From Methylomarinum vadi (GTDB lineage: Bacteria > Pseudomonadota > Gammaproteobacteria > Methylococcales > Methylomonadaceae): a stretch of DNA of 64,000 nucleotides. Position 1 is the stretch's first letter; every line of letters starts with the position of its first letter. Below are positions 36,002 through 44,139 of the stretch, piece by piece. Made by a program: the position numbers and the translations under genes. The notes beneath the pieces were generated by a model. It ran no database searches, had not been told where the DNA came from, and was given only the letters and a program-made list of their open reading frames with translations. Location: the NCBI RefSeq assembly GCF_000733935.1, contig NZ_JPON01000001.1, forward strand, positions 3,794,623 to 3,858,622, written 5' to 3'.

Positions 36002-37546
36002 ATGAAAAAATTGCCGATTGGTATTCAAACATTCTCTGAACTGATCGACGGTAATTATTATTATGTCGACAAAACCCCGCTGATTGCCGAGCTGATTGCT
36101 TCGGGTAAATATTATTTTCTGGCGCGGCCGCGAAGATTCGGCAAATCGTTGTTGGTTAGCACGCTTAAATCGGTCTTTGCCGGCGAGAAGGCTTTATTTG
36201 ATCGCTTATATTTGCAAGACCAATGGGATTGGTCGGTGAGTTATCCGGTGATACATATCAGTTTCGGAGGGGGTGTCGTCAGTTCGGCGGCTATGTTGGA
36301 CGAGCGTTTTCGGGCAATTTTGGACGAGACGGCGGAGCTTTATCGTGTTGAGTTGCAGCATGACGACCTGGCGAATCGGTTTTCCGAATTGATCAAACGA
36401 TTGGCTGATCGATTTCAGCAGCGGGTCGTCGTGTTGGTCGATGAATACGATAAGCCTATTTTGGATAATATCGAACATGCGGAGCGCGCCGTTTCCATCA
36501 GAGAAGGTCTGCGCAATATTTATTCTGTGATCAAAGACAGGGACGCTTATCTCAAATTCGCGTTACTCACCGGTGTGAGCAAATTCAGCAAAGTCAGCTT
36601 GTTCAGTGGCTTGAACAATTTGCAGGATATCTCTTTGGATTGCCGCTATGCCGCGTTATGCGGTTATACTTTGGCGGAAATTAAATCTGTGTTCAACGAG
36701 CGTTTGCAGGGAGTGGACTTCAGCCAGTTGGCCGAGTGGTATAACGGCTATAACTTTTTGGGCGAGAAGGTCTATAACCCATTCGATGTGTTGCTGTATC
36801 TGGAACAGCGTTTGTTCAAGAATTATTGGTTCGAGAGCGGTAGTCCGGGATTTCTGATTAAGTTGGTTCGAGAGCGACAGTATTCTGTTCCCGATTTGGA
36901 GAATGTGGTTGTCGACGATGCGATGCTGACCGGTTTCGATATCGACGACATCACGCTGGAAAACGTATTATTTCAGACCGGATATTTGACTATCGAGCGT
37001 GTGGAAGAATTGGGCGGCGAGTGTTTTTATCATCTGACCTACCCAAACCGCGAGGTCAAGGCCAGCTTGAACAGCCACTTGCTGCGGGATTTGATGCATG
37101 CTCAAGCGGGTCTCGTGACGCGTCAGCAAATGCGCATTTATAACGCTTTCGAGCAGGCCGACCCGGAACAATTGCGGCAGGCTTTGACCGCGCTGTTCGC
37201 CTCGATTTCGAATGATTGGTATCGGCAAAACCAGTTGGCCCATTATGAAGGTTATTATGCTTCCATCGTGTATTGTTGTTTGGCTGCTTTGGGGCTAACC
37301 GTGACGGCGGAAGATGTCACCAATAAGGGTAGGATTGATTTGACTGTGAAGTTGGCGGAAAAGGTCTTTATTATTGAATTTAAAGTACTGGAAGGAAAGG
37401 GCGAGGCGGGGCGTGCATTGGCGCAGATCAAGGCAAGAAAATATTGGCAAAAATACGCCAGTGGAGAATTTCGGGTTATGTTGATCGGTATCGAGTTTGA
37501 TAAAACCGAACGCAACATCGTCCGTTTCGATTGGGAGGCTGTTTAA
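36002..37546 (+). CDS. AAA-ATPase-like / PD-(D/E)XK nuclease domain protein
   Basis: 514 residues. The N-terminal AAA-ATPase-like domain begins MKKLPIGIQTFSELIDGNYYYVDKT, with a Walker A-like ARPRRFGKSLL near residue 41 and VVLVDEYDKPILD as Walker B. The C-terminal region has the PD-(D/E)XK nuclease-like pattern GRIDLTVKLAEKVFIIEFKV (Asp and Glu-x-Lys near 443-461). This pairing is widespread and expanded in many bacteria, but its biological role is not established; mobile or defence-related roles have been suggested. It starts right after the IS1182-like copy 1 and before the toxin-antitoxin cluster. Confidence 0.85.
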   Translation: MKKLPIGIQTFSELIDGNYYYVDKTPLIAELIASGKYYFLARPRRFGKSLLVSTLKSVFAGEKALFDRLYLQDQWDWSVSYPVIHISFGGGVVSSAAMLDERFRAILDETAELYRVELQHDDLANRFSELIKRLADRFQQRVVVLVDEYDKPILDNIEHAERAVSIREGLRNIYSVIKDRDAYLKFALLTGVSKFSKVSLFSGLNNLQDISLDCRYAALCGYTLAEIKSVFNERLQGVDFSQLAEWYNGYNFLGEKVYNPFDVLLYLEQRLFKNYWFESGSPGFLIKLVRERQYSVPDLENVVVDDAMLTGFDIDDITLENVLFQTGYLTIERVEELGGECFYHLTYPNREVKASLNSHLLRDLMHAQAGLVTRQQMRIYNAFEQADPEQLRQALTALFASISNDWYRQNQLAHYEGYYASIVYCCLAALGLTVTAEDVTNKGRIDLTVKLAEKVFIIEFKVLEGKGEAGRALAQIKARKYWQKYASGEFRVMLIGIEFDKTERNIVRFDWEAV

Positions 37547-37598
37547 CGCGAAATTCGATTGTTACTGTGATGAATGCAATGCTTCTTTCATGCGATTC

Positions 37599-37763
37599 TT
37601 ATAAATTCTTTTCATTCTCTTTGTTGTGCCAAATTCTTAAAATAGAAACTATTTCATTAGCGATAAGGTAGCGTACTGTAGAGTTGTCGATATAAAGATC
37701 ACGGATTGTCTCCGGATCGGATGCTTTCAAGACGGGCAGACCACTAAAATTAACTGGCGGCTA
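37599..37763 (-). pseudogene. RelE/ParE-like toxin fragment (C-terminal part only)
   Basis: Read leftward, this stretch encodes about 50 residues ending GLPVLKASDPETIRDL, YIDNSTVRYLI, then EIVSILRIWHNKENEKNL before a stop at 37601-37599. The closing ILRIWHxKE pattern is the normal end of RelE/ParE-type toxins. No start codon or N-terminal half is present: a stop codon lies in frame at the upstream end. Just above it another frame ends ITPFAFVTEVDLLAAS, possibly the tail of the lost partner gene. It appears to be a toxin-antitoxin module cut by a deletion. Confidence 0.5.
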
Positions 37764-38377
37764 ACAAATCAACTTCTGTGACGAACGCGAATGGCGTAAT
37801 GGAAACAGACAAAGGGATCAATGATTTGTCAAGGGTTTAGTGTGTCGACAGCAGGGCTACCTCATTAAATGAATGAGTGGCACAACAGAAAATTAACAAC
37901 AAATACGCTAGGCAGGATGATGATATGGACTCCTCTCCTTTCCCAGGAGTTGAATAACACGCCCCGCGTACACGGCCAATTTTGCCCCGGAGGCGGTTTT
38001 TTTGGCGGCTTGCTTCGCGAAGCCGCCCTACATCTACGAAGGACATCGCAACCGAATATACGCGAATTTGTGTGGCCCAAGATCCGAATATCTTCGCCGC
38101 CAGGCAATCCGCCTGGATATGTACAACGCCCAATTTGCCCCCGGCGCGAAAAGCAAGTAGCCCACATGTTCGCTATGCGAAATGCAGGTCAACGAGGTTC
38201 TGAACGATTCAACCGTCACTCGAGTAAGTTAAACGTTTGGGACGGGTTAAATAATCCGCCACGCCCAAAGGGATGACGATATTGACCAATGTGTTGATTC
38301 AGGTATTTTTTAATGAGGGAGCCCTGGTGTCGACAGGGATAGTCGTCATTCGGTGAAAGGGACTGCGGCGGTCTTGA
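37764..38377. other. Gene-poor intergenic stretch with degenerate repeats
   Basis: About 600 bp with no gene that can be supported. A frame at 37869-38276 has no ribosome binding site and odd composition. The part 37955-38160 contains repeats of GCCAATTTTGCCCC / CCCAATTTGCCCCC and two inverted GC-rich pieces (GGCGGCTTGCTTCGC with GCGAAGCCGCC near 38002-38031), consistent with dispersed repeat debris. Confidence 0.5.
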
Positions 38378-38869
38378 TTATTTTGAGGAATGCTTCTTTT
38401 TTAAAATAGTCACGACAGATGGCGAAATACGATGGCCCGACTTATTAAGCAATTCGATGAATGACTCGGCGTCGGCAATCAAACCCTTTTTTTCGGCGAC
38501 GAATAATAACGCCGCCGTTCCGACGATGTTTAGTTGTAAACGTAAAGCTTGTTTGCGCGCTAATGCATCATCCATAATCAACAGTACCGATTCGGCTGAT
38601 TGTTGTAATGCGAATTCGATACAAGAAAGTTCGCCTACGCCAAGACTGCGAGACAAAGCGTGTTTAAAGTCCGGCGTATCGATACATCGAAAGCCCTCAG
38701 TCCGAAAAACTTCTTGAATCAAAACGGCATCATGCCCACTGCCTTTTGAGCATTCATCCACGACAGCCTGAGTTGCCAATACTTTGCCGAACAGCGCCGG
38801 CAACAAATCCAACTTTTCAAGCTTGGCCAAGGCAATCAGAGGGCCGGCATCGGCTATGACGACAGCCAT
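38378..38869 (-). CDS. PIN-like toxin, DUF3368 family
   Basis: 163 residues starting MAVVIADAGPLIALAKLEKLDLL, the PIN-domain opening with its first acidic residue (Asp7), then VLATQAVVDE, LGVGELSCIEFAL and LLIMDDALARKQA with further acidic residues. DUF3368 PIN-like proteins are probable RNases and the toxin half of type II toxin-antitoxin modules. It overlaps the 3' end of the upstream antitoxin-like gene by 16 bases. The acidic set expected for nuclease activity appears intact. Confidence 0.85.
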   Translation of the reverse strand: MAVVIADAGPLIALAKLEKLDLLPALFGKVLATQAVVDECSKGSGHDAVLIQEVFRTEGFRCIDTPDFKHALSRSLGVGELSCIEFALQQSAESVLLIMDDALARKQALRLQLNIVGTAALLFVAEKKGLIADAESFIELLNKSGHRISPSVVTILKKKHSSK

Positions 38870-39192
38870 TGATCCAAAGCATCCAACTCATGTTCCGTTT
38901 GTTTATCAGGCTCGACCAAGTCGATATCCAAATCGGTTAAATGTTCGATAAATTCTGACAGGCTTAAACCGCTGACTTGGGCGGCCGCGCCTAAAGACAG
39001 CACTTTTTCTTTGAATAAACTCGCAGCCAAAGCCGGTCTCAATTGTTGGCAGGTCTGTTCAAGCGATTTTTCAAGATGAAGGATGACGGCATTGGGTTGA
39101 TTGCCTTTAAGCACTAGAACAGGTTCCTGTTCCGCATGACGTAGCGCCTCGGACGGGTTGCGTTTTAAATTTCTGACATTCGTGGCATACAT
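38854..39192 (-). CDS. Antitoxin with Phd-like head and UPF0175-like tail
   Basis: 112 residues. Residues 1-45 (MYATNVRNLKRNPSEALRHAEQEPVLVLKGNQPNAVIL) look like a Phd/YefM DNA-binding domain. Residues 55-90 (AASLFKEKVLSLGAAAQVSGLSLSEFIEHL) look like the UPF0175 antitoxin family, which normally partners DUF3368 toxins. The gene precedes and overlaps the PIN-like toxin gene, the usual antitoxin-first order, so the pair is probably self-regulated from a promoter above 39192. Confidence 0.82.
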   Translation of the reverse strand: MYATNVRNLKRNPSEALRHAEQEPVLVLKGNQPNAVILHLEKSLEQTCQQLRPALAASLFKEKVLSLGAAAQVSGLSLSEFIEHLTDLDIDLVEPDKQTEHELDALDQWLSS

Positions 39193-39518
39193 GATTAGGA
39201 CTCGGCATAAAAAACGAAGTGTAGTCCACGCTAAGAGACTACGTCAAGAAGTGGGTGTTTGTGGGAGGATTACAGCGACTTTTCCGGTCGTCCCTAATAT
39301 ATCTTTTGAGTCGCTTTGTGGTTCGGGACGCGGTGCGCTCTGAGTTGGGTTCTAACGCAGAGCGGAGAAACCTTTTATGTAAGTAATGCGGCATGCTGCA
39401 CTCCTCAGGTACCGCAGCATGACGGGATTTGCAATCCGGTCATGAACGATTTTTTAACGACAGACAAGCTAAGGAAAACGTTCGTTGCGGGTTGAATAAC
39501 CCATCCCGCTTAATGTAC

Positions 39519-39590
39519 TTGCCGCCCGGAACCAACCGGTTACGGCCAAATCCGCATATACCCGTTTCTGTTATGGCCCATACCTTGTTA
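39519..39590 (-). pseudogene. Remnant of the 3' end of a phosphorothioation-type methyltransferase gene
   Basis: About 70 bases here align, at roughly 70-75 percent by eye, with the 3' end of the methyltransferase gene at 41378-43906 (its bases about 41407-41470). They share CTTGCCGCCC, CCAAATCC.CATAT and TTTCTGTT.TGG.CCATA. Both are flanked on the left by the same repeat, GCGGGTTGAATAACCC followed by CCCGCTTAA. The reading frame is broken, so only a gene tail survives. Confidence 0.55.
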
Positions 39591-39621
39591 ATCGGGAAGT
39601 GATAGAGTAGTATCACTTTTT

Positions 39622-39879
39622 ATGAAAGTTGAACTTGTAACCACTTTGAAACGCCAGGCTACTAAAATTCTGGCGGACTTGCATGAGACAAAAGAGCCCG
39701 TGCTAATTACCGAACATGGGCAACCATCTGCTTATTTAGTGGATGTAGACGATTACGAACTGATGCAAAATCGATTAGCTGTGCTTGAAGGGATTGCCAG
39801 AGGGGAAATGGCTGTTATGGAAAATCGCACATTCAGCCAGCAAGAAGCGATCGATAAAATGAGTAAATGGCTCAAATAG
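39622..39879 (+). CDS. Phd/YefM-type antitoxin
   Basis: 85 residues, MKVELVTTLKRQATKILADLHETKEPVLITEHGQPSAYLVDVDDYE, a standard Phd/YefM head, with a C-terminal helix (RTFSQQEAIDKMSKWLK) likely to cap the toxin. It is followed by a ParE-type toxin gene overlapping it by 13 bases. Autoregulation by binding its own promoter is the family rule. A promoter with TTGTTAATCGG...GATAGAGTAGTATCAC is likely just upstream. Confidence 0.9.
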   Translation: MKVELVTTLKRQATKILADLHETKEPVLITEHGQPSAYLVDVDDYELMQNRLAVLEGIARGEMAVMENRTFSQQEAIDKMSKWLK

Positions 39880-40190
39880 TTTGGACCGAGCCTGCTGTAG
39901 CTAATCTGAATGATATTGCCGAATATATTGCGTTGGATAATTTCACGGCTGCGCGGAGTCTGGTGCAAAGAGTCTTTTCCGTTGTTGAACGGCTTGAGCA
40001 ATTTCCTGAGTCGGGCAGAATACCGCCTGAATTAACCGATTCAAGATATAGAGAAGTTATCGTTGGTCCTTGTCGGGTTTTCTATCGTTACCAAGTCGAA
40101 CAGGAAAAAGTCTTGATTTTGTACGTAATGAGAGCGGAAAGGATGCTCCGAAATTATTTGATTGAGGAAAAGGCAAAGCTGAATAAATAA
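39867..40190 (+). CDS. ParE/RelE-type toxin
   Basis: 107 residues, MAQIVWTEPAVANLNDIAEYIALDNFTAARSLVQRVF at the start, then RLEQFPESGRIPPEL and YREVIVGPCRVFYRYQ with the C-terminal ILYVMRAERML. This is the common RelE/ParE superfamily arrangement. Members either cut mRNA on the ribosome or poison gyrase; this subgroup is closer to ParE by eye. It starts within the antitoxin's last codons. Confidence 0.9.
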   Translation: MAQIVWTEPAVANLNDIAEYIALDNFTAARSLVQRVFSVVERLEQFPESGRIPPELTDSRYREVIVGPCRVFYRYQVEQEKVLILYVMRAERMLRNYLIEEKAKLNK

Positions 40191-40296
40191 CATTGCTTGA
40201 CGCCAATAGGGTACAAAAAATATGAAGGTTCAAGTACCACTGTTCACCAAATTCTAATCCGATGCTATTCGTATCAAGCTAAATAACTTCCCGATA

Positions 40297-40422
40297 GTTA
40301 CCATGCTCTGCGTGGCAACTCAAACTGGGGACGCTCACGAGTGTAACGCGGAGCGTAGTAACCATTCATGCTGTTTCCTAAGCTCTTGCTTGGGAAACGG
40401 GTGCGGGAAGCTCCAGCTTCCC
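40297..40422. repeat. REP-type palindromes upstream of the RAYT gene
   Basis: Three hairpins are stacked here. GTTACCA / TGGCAAC lies at 40297-40319. GTTTCCTAAGC / GCTTGGGAAAC lies at 40373-40398 with loop TCTT. A perfect palindrome GGGAAGCTCCAGCTTCCC lies at 40405-40422. The last two reappear downstream of the transposase gene in mirror order, as expected for REP sequences mobilised by a RAYT. Confidence 0.85.
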
Positions 40423-40445
40423 ATCTAAATCTATCGGAGCATAAA

Positions 40446-40979
40446 ATGTCCAGAAGCAGTTACCGAGTTCTCATTAATAACTGTCCGCATTTTATGACGG
40501 CGACGATCAATTACTGGTTGCCGCTGTTCACGCGCCCGCAAACGGTCGGCATTGTGCTGGACTCCTGGCGCTTTCTTCAGCAAACGGCCGGTTTTCGATT
40601 ATACGGTTATGTCATCCTGGAAAATCATCTGCATTTGATCGCCGCTTCGGAAGATTTGAATCACGACATGCAGCGTTTCAAGTCTTATACAGCGAAACAA
40701 ATCATTGCGTATTTGGAGAGACAGCGGTCTGGCAAGTTGTTGCATATGCTGGCGTTTTTCAAACGCGCTTACAAGCAGGAAAGCCGCTATCAGGTTTGGG
40801 AGGAAGGCAGTCATCCGCAACTGATCGAGTCCGAGTCAGTGATGCGGCAGAAGTTGGACTATATCCATCAAAACCCAGTGAAACGCGGCTATGTCGATCG
40901 GCCGGAGCATTGGCGCTATTCCAGTGCGCGTAATTATCTGGGTCAGGAGGGTTTGATCAATGTTATCCGAGAGTGGTGA
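40446..40979 (+). CDS. REP-associated tyrosine transposase (RAYT)
   Basis: 177 residues from ATG 40446 (MSRSSYRVLINNCPHFMTAT). The HUH nuclease motif appears as ENHLHLI and the catalytic tyrosine as MQRFKSYTAKQI, with the family's ending HQNPVKRGYVDRPEHWRYSSARNYL. RAYTs are single-copy HUH enzymes of the Y1/IS200 type that bind and cut REP palindromes. The gene is bracketed by such palindromes within 25 bases of both ends. An upstream extension of 26 codons would read through the REP and is not credible. Confidence 0.93.
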   Translation: MSRSSYRVLINNCPHFMTATINYWLPLFTRPQTVGIVLDSWRFLQQTAGFRLYGYVILENHLHLIAASEDLNHDMQRFKSYTAKQIIAYLERQRSGKLLHMLAFFKRAYKQESRYQVWEEGSHPQLIESESVMRQKLDYIHQNPVKRGYVDRPEHWRYSSARNYLGQEGLINVIREW

Positions 40980-40985
40980 GGTTTC

Positions 40986-41165
40986 GGGAAGCTGGAGCTT
41001 CCCTTTCGGGGTGGCTTTCCCAAGCTGGAGCTTGGGAAACAGCGAACAAATAATTTCCCTGTCTAAGTTACCATGCTCTGCGTGGTAACTTAGACAGGGA
41101 TGCTCCGGAGCCCCGAACCGCAGAGCGGTTTAGACTGCGTTCCCACGCAGAGCGTGGGAACGAGT
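40986..41165. repeat. REP-type palindromes and long hairpins downstream of the RAYT gene
   Basis: GGGAAGCTGGAGCTTCCC is at 40986-41003. A second palindrome with arms TTTCCCAAGCT / AGCTTGGGAAA is at 41016-41039. A perfect 18-bp stem (41056-41073 with 41083-41100, loop TGCTCTGCG) follows, and then CGTTCCCACGC / GCGTGGGAACG at 41138-41162. The first two mirror those before the RAYT gene. The last two belong to the GTTCCCACGCAGAGCGTGGG type of dispersed repeat. The remaining 41166-41377 shows only the GCGGGTTGAATAACCC repeat. Confidence 0.88.
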
Positions 41166-41377
41166 GTAGGAAAATTATTTCCTACTTCATCCTAAGTTAA
41201 GCCGTCTTGTCGTCATGCCCTAAAAGGCACAAGGATAATGCCGACATCCAGATTACATGGATATATTCAATGTCAGCCATACTTGGCTTCAACTTAATGG
41301 CGGTGACGCAAAGCGTAGAAACCATTTAAGCTAAGAAACGTTAGGAGCGGGTTGAATAACCCGCCCCGCTTAAATTG

Positions 41378-43906
41378 CTAATGAGTTATGCGTCGTTTCT
41401 TGGGAACTTGCCGCCCCGAATCGGTCATCACCAAATCCACATATTCTCTTTTCTGTTCTGGTCCATAACTGACATGTATGGGCCGGTCATCGCCGTAAAA
41501 GTACAATCGATCGAATGGGGTGTTTTCGGCGATCCAGTCGGCGACTTCGCGCATGTCTTCGTCTTCGACGATGAAGTCGACGGCGGCGCCCAGGCGCGGG
41601 CAAATGAGATTCTTGCGCGTATTGAGTTCGTGCACGGCATGTTGATCGAGTTTTGGCGCAACCCGTTTTTTAATCAATCTGCCTAATTCGTGTGAACAGA
41701 AGCCGTAAGTTAGCCGAATCATGCCGAAATAGTCGATGACCGGATCAAGTATGTGGGTGGCTAATTCGTAAAGCGCGGTGTAGCTGTCGGCTTGTTTGGG
41801 TAGATTGGGCAAGCCGCTGCTGTGCTGGGTTTCGCCGCATTCGATCAGTTGGCGATAGGTGAGATAATTGCCGCACGGATTGTCGAGGCTGGGCAGGCTG
41901 CGGCAGCGAATCAGTTCGAAATCGTTGATTTCCCAGCGGTGTTGTTCCAAGGTTTGTTGAAACTCTTCGGGTTTTGGGCCGTATCCGCTTAAATCGAACA
42001 AATTCAAAGCTTGCAGCTGTTCGTCGAAGTTAAGTTGTTCTGCGTAATGCGAGAATTCCTCGTTTATGTAGCGAGACTTCAGATAGAGATACGTCGGTTC
42101 GTATTCGTCGCCGTATTGATACAAGTCGAACGTTTGGGCGCGCAGATTGATTTTGACGCGTTCGAGCAGGCGAGGTAACGGTTGATTTTCAAAATCGTCG
42201 TAACGCATCAAGCTGAGTTTGCCGGATTGGCTATGGATCTTGATTAAATCGGTTTGTTCGATATCGCCGTAAAGAATGGTTGCGCAACCGATATAGATTC
42301 TTAACACAGCGGGCAGTTGCTGTACGACGCTGGTGTGTAGATGCAGGGCATTTTCGTCGTCGAGATAGCCTAAGCCTTGTTCGGTGGCCTGTTGGCAATT
42401 GGTTTCAATGAGTTCCGCATTGCCGATTTGAAATAGTACGGTTTGAGCTTGGGCAAGCGCCTCTTTGTAATCGCCGAAGAAGGCCTTGATGTCTTTTTGC
42501 AGGGTTGCATCCAAATGTTTGTAGGCTTTTCGTTTGGAAAAGGTTTGCAAGGCGAAGTAGGTGAGCAAGTCATCGATGCGGCTTAGGCGGGCCTGTTCTA
42601 GCATGTCTTCATCAAACTGATTCAGCATGAAGCGCAGGGCTTTGTTGGCAGTGCCGAAGGCTGCTGTGAGTTCGACCAAGGAATCGATTTCAGTCTTTTC
42701 CGGCAGGCGTCCTAGTTCCAGAGTTTGTTGCCACAGCGGATCGAGCAAATGCCGGTAGGCCCGGTATTTTTCCTCGTTGCGCGATAGTTTTGGTTCGGCG
42801 GGCGACGATGGGCGTTGTGTCAGGCGCAGGAGATTGCGACGGCTGCGTTGGCGATCGAGCAAGAAGCGTTGTTCGGCGTCTTTGTCCTTGAAAACAAAGA
42901 AGATTCCGGGGGCGACCGGAATCGCGTCGGTGTCTAAGGTTTCGCTGAGGAATTCCTTGAGTTCGGTCTGGGTGAAATATTTCTGAAAGGTATTGCGCTG
43001 CGTGATGACGCCATCGTTGAAAGCTTGCCCTTTCAAGGCGTTCTGGTTAAACAGCATGGCCGAAACGACTAAGACTTGTTGGGTTAATTCGTAGGCACCT
43101 AATAAGGCTTCCAGGCGTTCCTGGATATTCTCGATAACGTTGATGACAAAGCCTAGGTTGACGATATCGGCTCTTTGCTTGGGTTGGTCGGGGGCATAAT
43201 GCGGGTCCCAACCGGATACCTGAATGTCGTTGGCGCTGAGATTGCGAATATCGTCGCCCTTGCCGCAGCCGTAATCGAACACGGATAAATTACCGTCTAA
43301 AAACCCATGTCGGGCCAGACATTGCATCGGAGCGGATAGATTGCTGCGCGAGAGTGCGGTCAAGTGGCGTGAGATTTGGTTGGTTTGGACGGCTTCATTG
43401 GGTTGTTCAATATCGCTTTCCAGATTGCCGATTGGCATGAATTCGCCATCGATCAACCGAAAGCCTTTTTCGGCAATCAGGTTCTCCCAGGCTTGTTTAA
43501 AACCAATTGCGACCGGATTATCGAACAGGCCGAGTTGTTCGGCGGTAGCGGTGAGTTCCTTGTAGTCTGAAACGCGCGGATGCTGTTCGCTCAGCAACAG
43601 TTCCTTGCGATGCAGGATAGGCGGGTTCAACGAGGTGTCATAATTGCGTTTTTCGACGCGATGTTGGTCCAGGTCGATACGGTAACTTTTGTTCAATACC
43701 GGAAACGGGGTATCGAAAAAGTCCAAATAATAGAGCAAGGACAGTCTTTGGCTGTTGAGATCGCATTTGACGACGTTGTAATCGACATCCGCTCGAACCT
43801 GAGCCAAGCGTTCCGCCTCTGCTATTTTCGCCTGAATTTTAGACGCTTGCTCGGGCGTTAAGCTGGTATGCCAATAAACGTTGTTGACGACTTTTTTACC
43901 TAACAT
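41378..43906 (-). CDS. DNA phosphorothioation-associated methyltransferase-like protein
   Basis: 842 residues. The N-terminal 200 residues open MLGKKVVNNVYWHTSLTPEQ and precede a class I methyltransferase core. Motif I, FDYGCGKGDD, is at residues 210-219, followed by VSGWDPHYAP and LGFVINVIEN. The long C-terminal half is of unknown fold. This architecture matches the family annotated as DNA phosphorothioation-associated putative methyltransferase. Those genes normally accompany dnd clusters, but dndB, C, D and E are not in this window. A DndA/IscS-type desulfurase gene lies just upstream (234 bp gap filled with repeats). Substrate unproven. The tail of a second copy survives at 39519-39590. 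Confidence 0.8.
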   Translation of the reverse strand: MLGKKVVNNVYWHTSLTPEQASKIQAKIAEAERLAQVRADVDYNVVKCDLNSQRLSLLYYLDFFDTPFPVLNKSYRIDLDQHRVEKRNYDTSLNPPILHRKELLLSEQHPRVSDYKELTATAEQLGLFDNPVAIGFKQAWENLIAEKGFRLIDGEFMPIGNLESDIEQPNEAVQTNQISRHLTALSRSNLSAPMQCLARHGFLDGNLSVFDYGCGKGDDIRNLSANDIQVSGWDPHYAPDQPKQRADIVNLGFVINVIENIQERLEALLGAYELTQQVLVVSAMLFNQNALKGQAFNDGVITQRNTFQKYFTQTELKEFLSETLDTDAIPVAPGIFFVFKDKDAEQRFLLDRQRSRRNLLRLTQRPSSPAEPKLSRNEEKYRAYRHLLDPLWQQTLELGRLPEKTEIDSLVELTAAFGTANKALRFMLNQFDEDMLEQARLSRIDDLLTYFALQTFSKRKAYKHLDATLQKDIKAFFGDYKEALAQAQTVLFQIGNAELIETNCQQATEQGLGYLDDENALHLHTSVVQQLPAVLRIYIGCATILYGDIEQTDLIKIHSQSGKLSLMRYDDFENQPLPRLLERVKINLRAQTFDLYQYGDEYEPTYLYLKSRYINEEFSHYAEQLNFDEQLQALNLFDLSGYGPKPEEFQQTLEQHRWEINDFELIRCRSLPSLDNPCGNYLTYRQLIECGETQHSSGLPNLPKQADSYTALYELATHILDPVIDYFGMIRLTYGFCSHELGRLIKKRVAPKLDQHAVHELNTRKNLICPRLGAAVDFIVEDEDMREVADWIAENTPFDRLYFYGDDRPIHVSYGPEQKREYVDLVMTDSGRQVPKKRRITH

Positions 43907-43949
43907 GACTCTACTCTATGCGAATCGACCACGGTGCCGGGGGAGCTAA

Positions 43950-44120
43950 GTAGCCAGGATGGAGCTTGCGGAATCCGGGGCTCCGTTTTCCCGTATTTCG
44001 CTTACGCTGCATACGGGCTACACATTTAACATCGATAACCGGTTACATTAGTTAAGTAGCCCGGATGGAGCCTGCGGAATCCGGGATGGTGCCGCAATTT
44101 CCCCGCTGCATACGGGCTAC
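43950..44120. repeat. Two copies of the GTAGCC(C)GGATGGAGC...CATACGGGCTAC repeat
   Basis: Units at 43950-44021 and 44056-44120 each begin GTAGCC, contain GCGGAATCCGGG, and end TGCATACGGGCTAC, so they can fold back on themselves through GTAGCC / GGGCTAC. They are related to the start of the 232-bp units at 51.8 and 54.3-54.9 kb. They fill the space between the methyltransferase and desulfurase genes. Confidence 0.8.
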
Positions 44121-44139
44121 GCAACATCGATATGACCGA

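Noticed and set aside
37869-38276. A 135-residue frame in the intergenic stretch
   Set aside because: No ribosome binding site, composition dominated by repeats, no recognisable domain.
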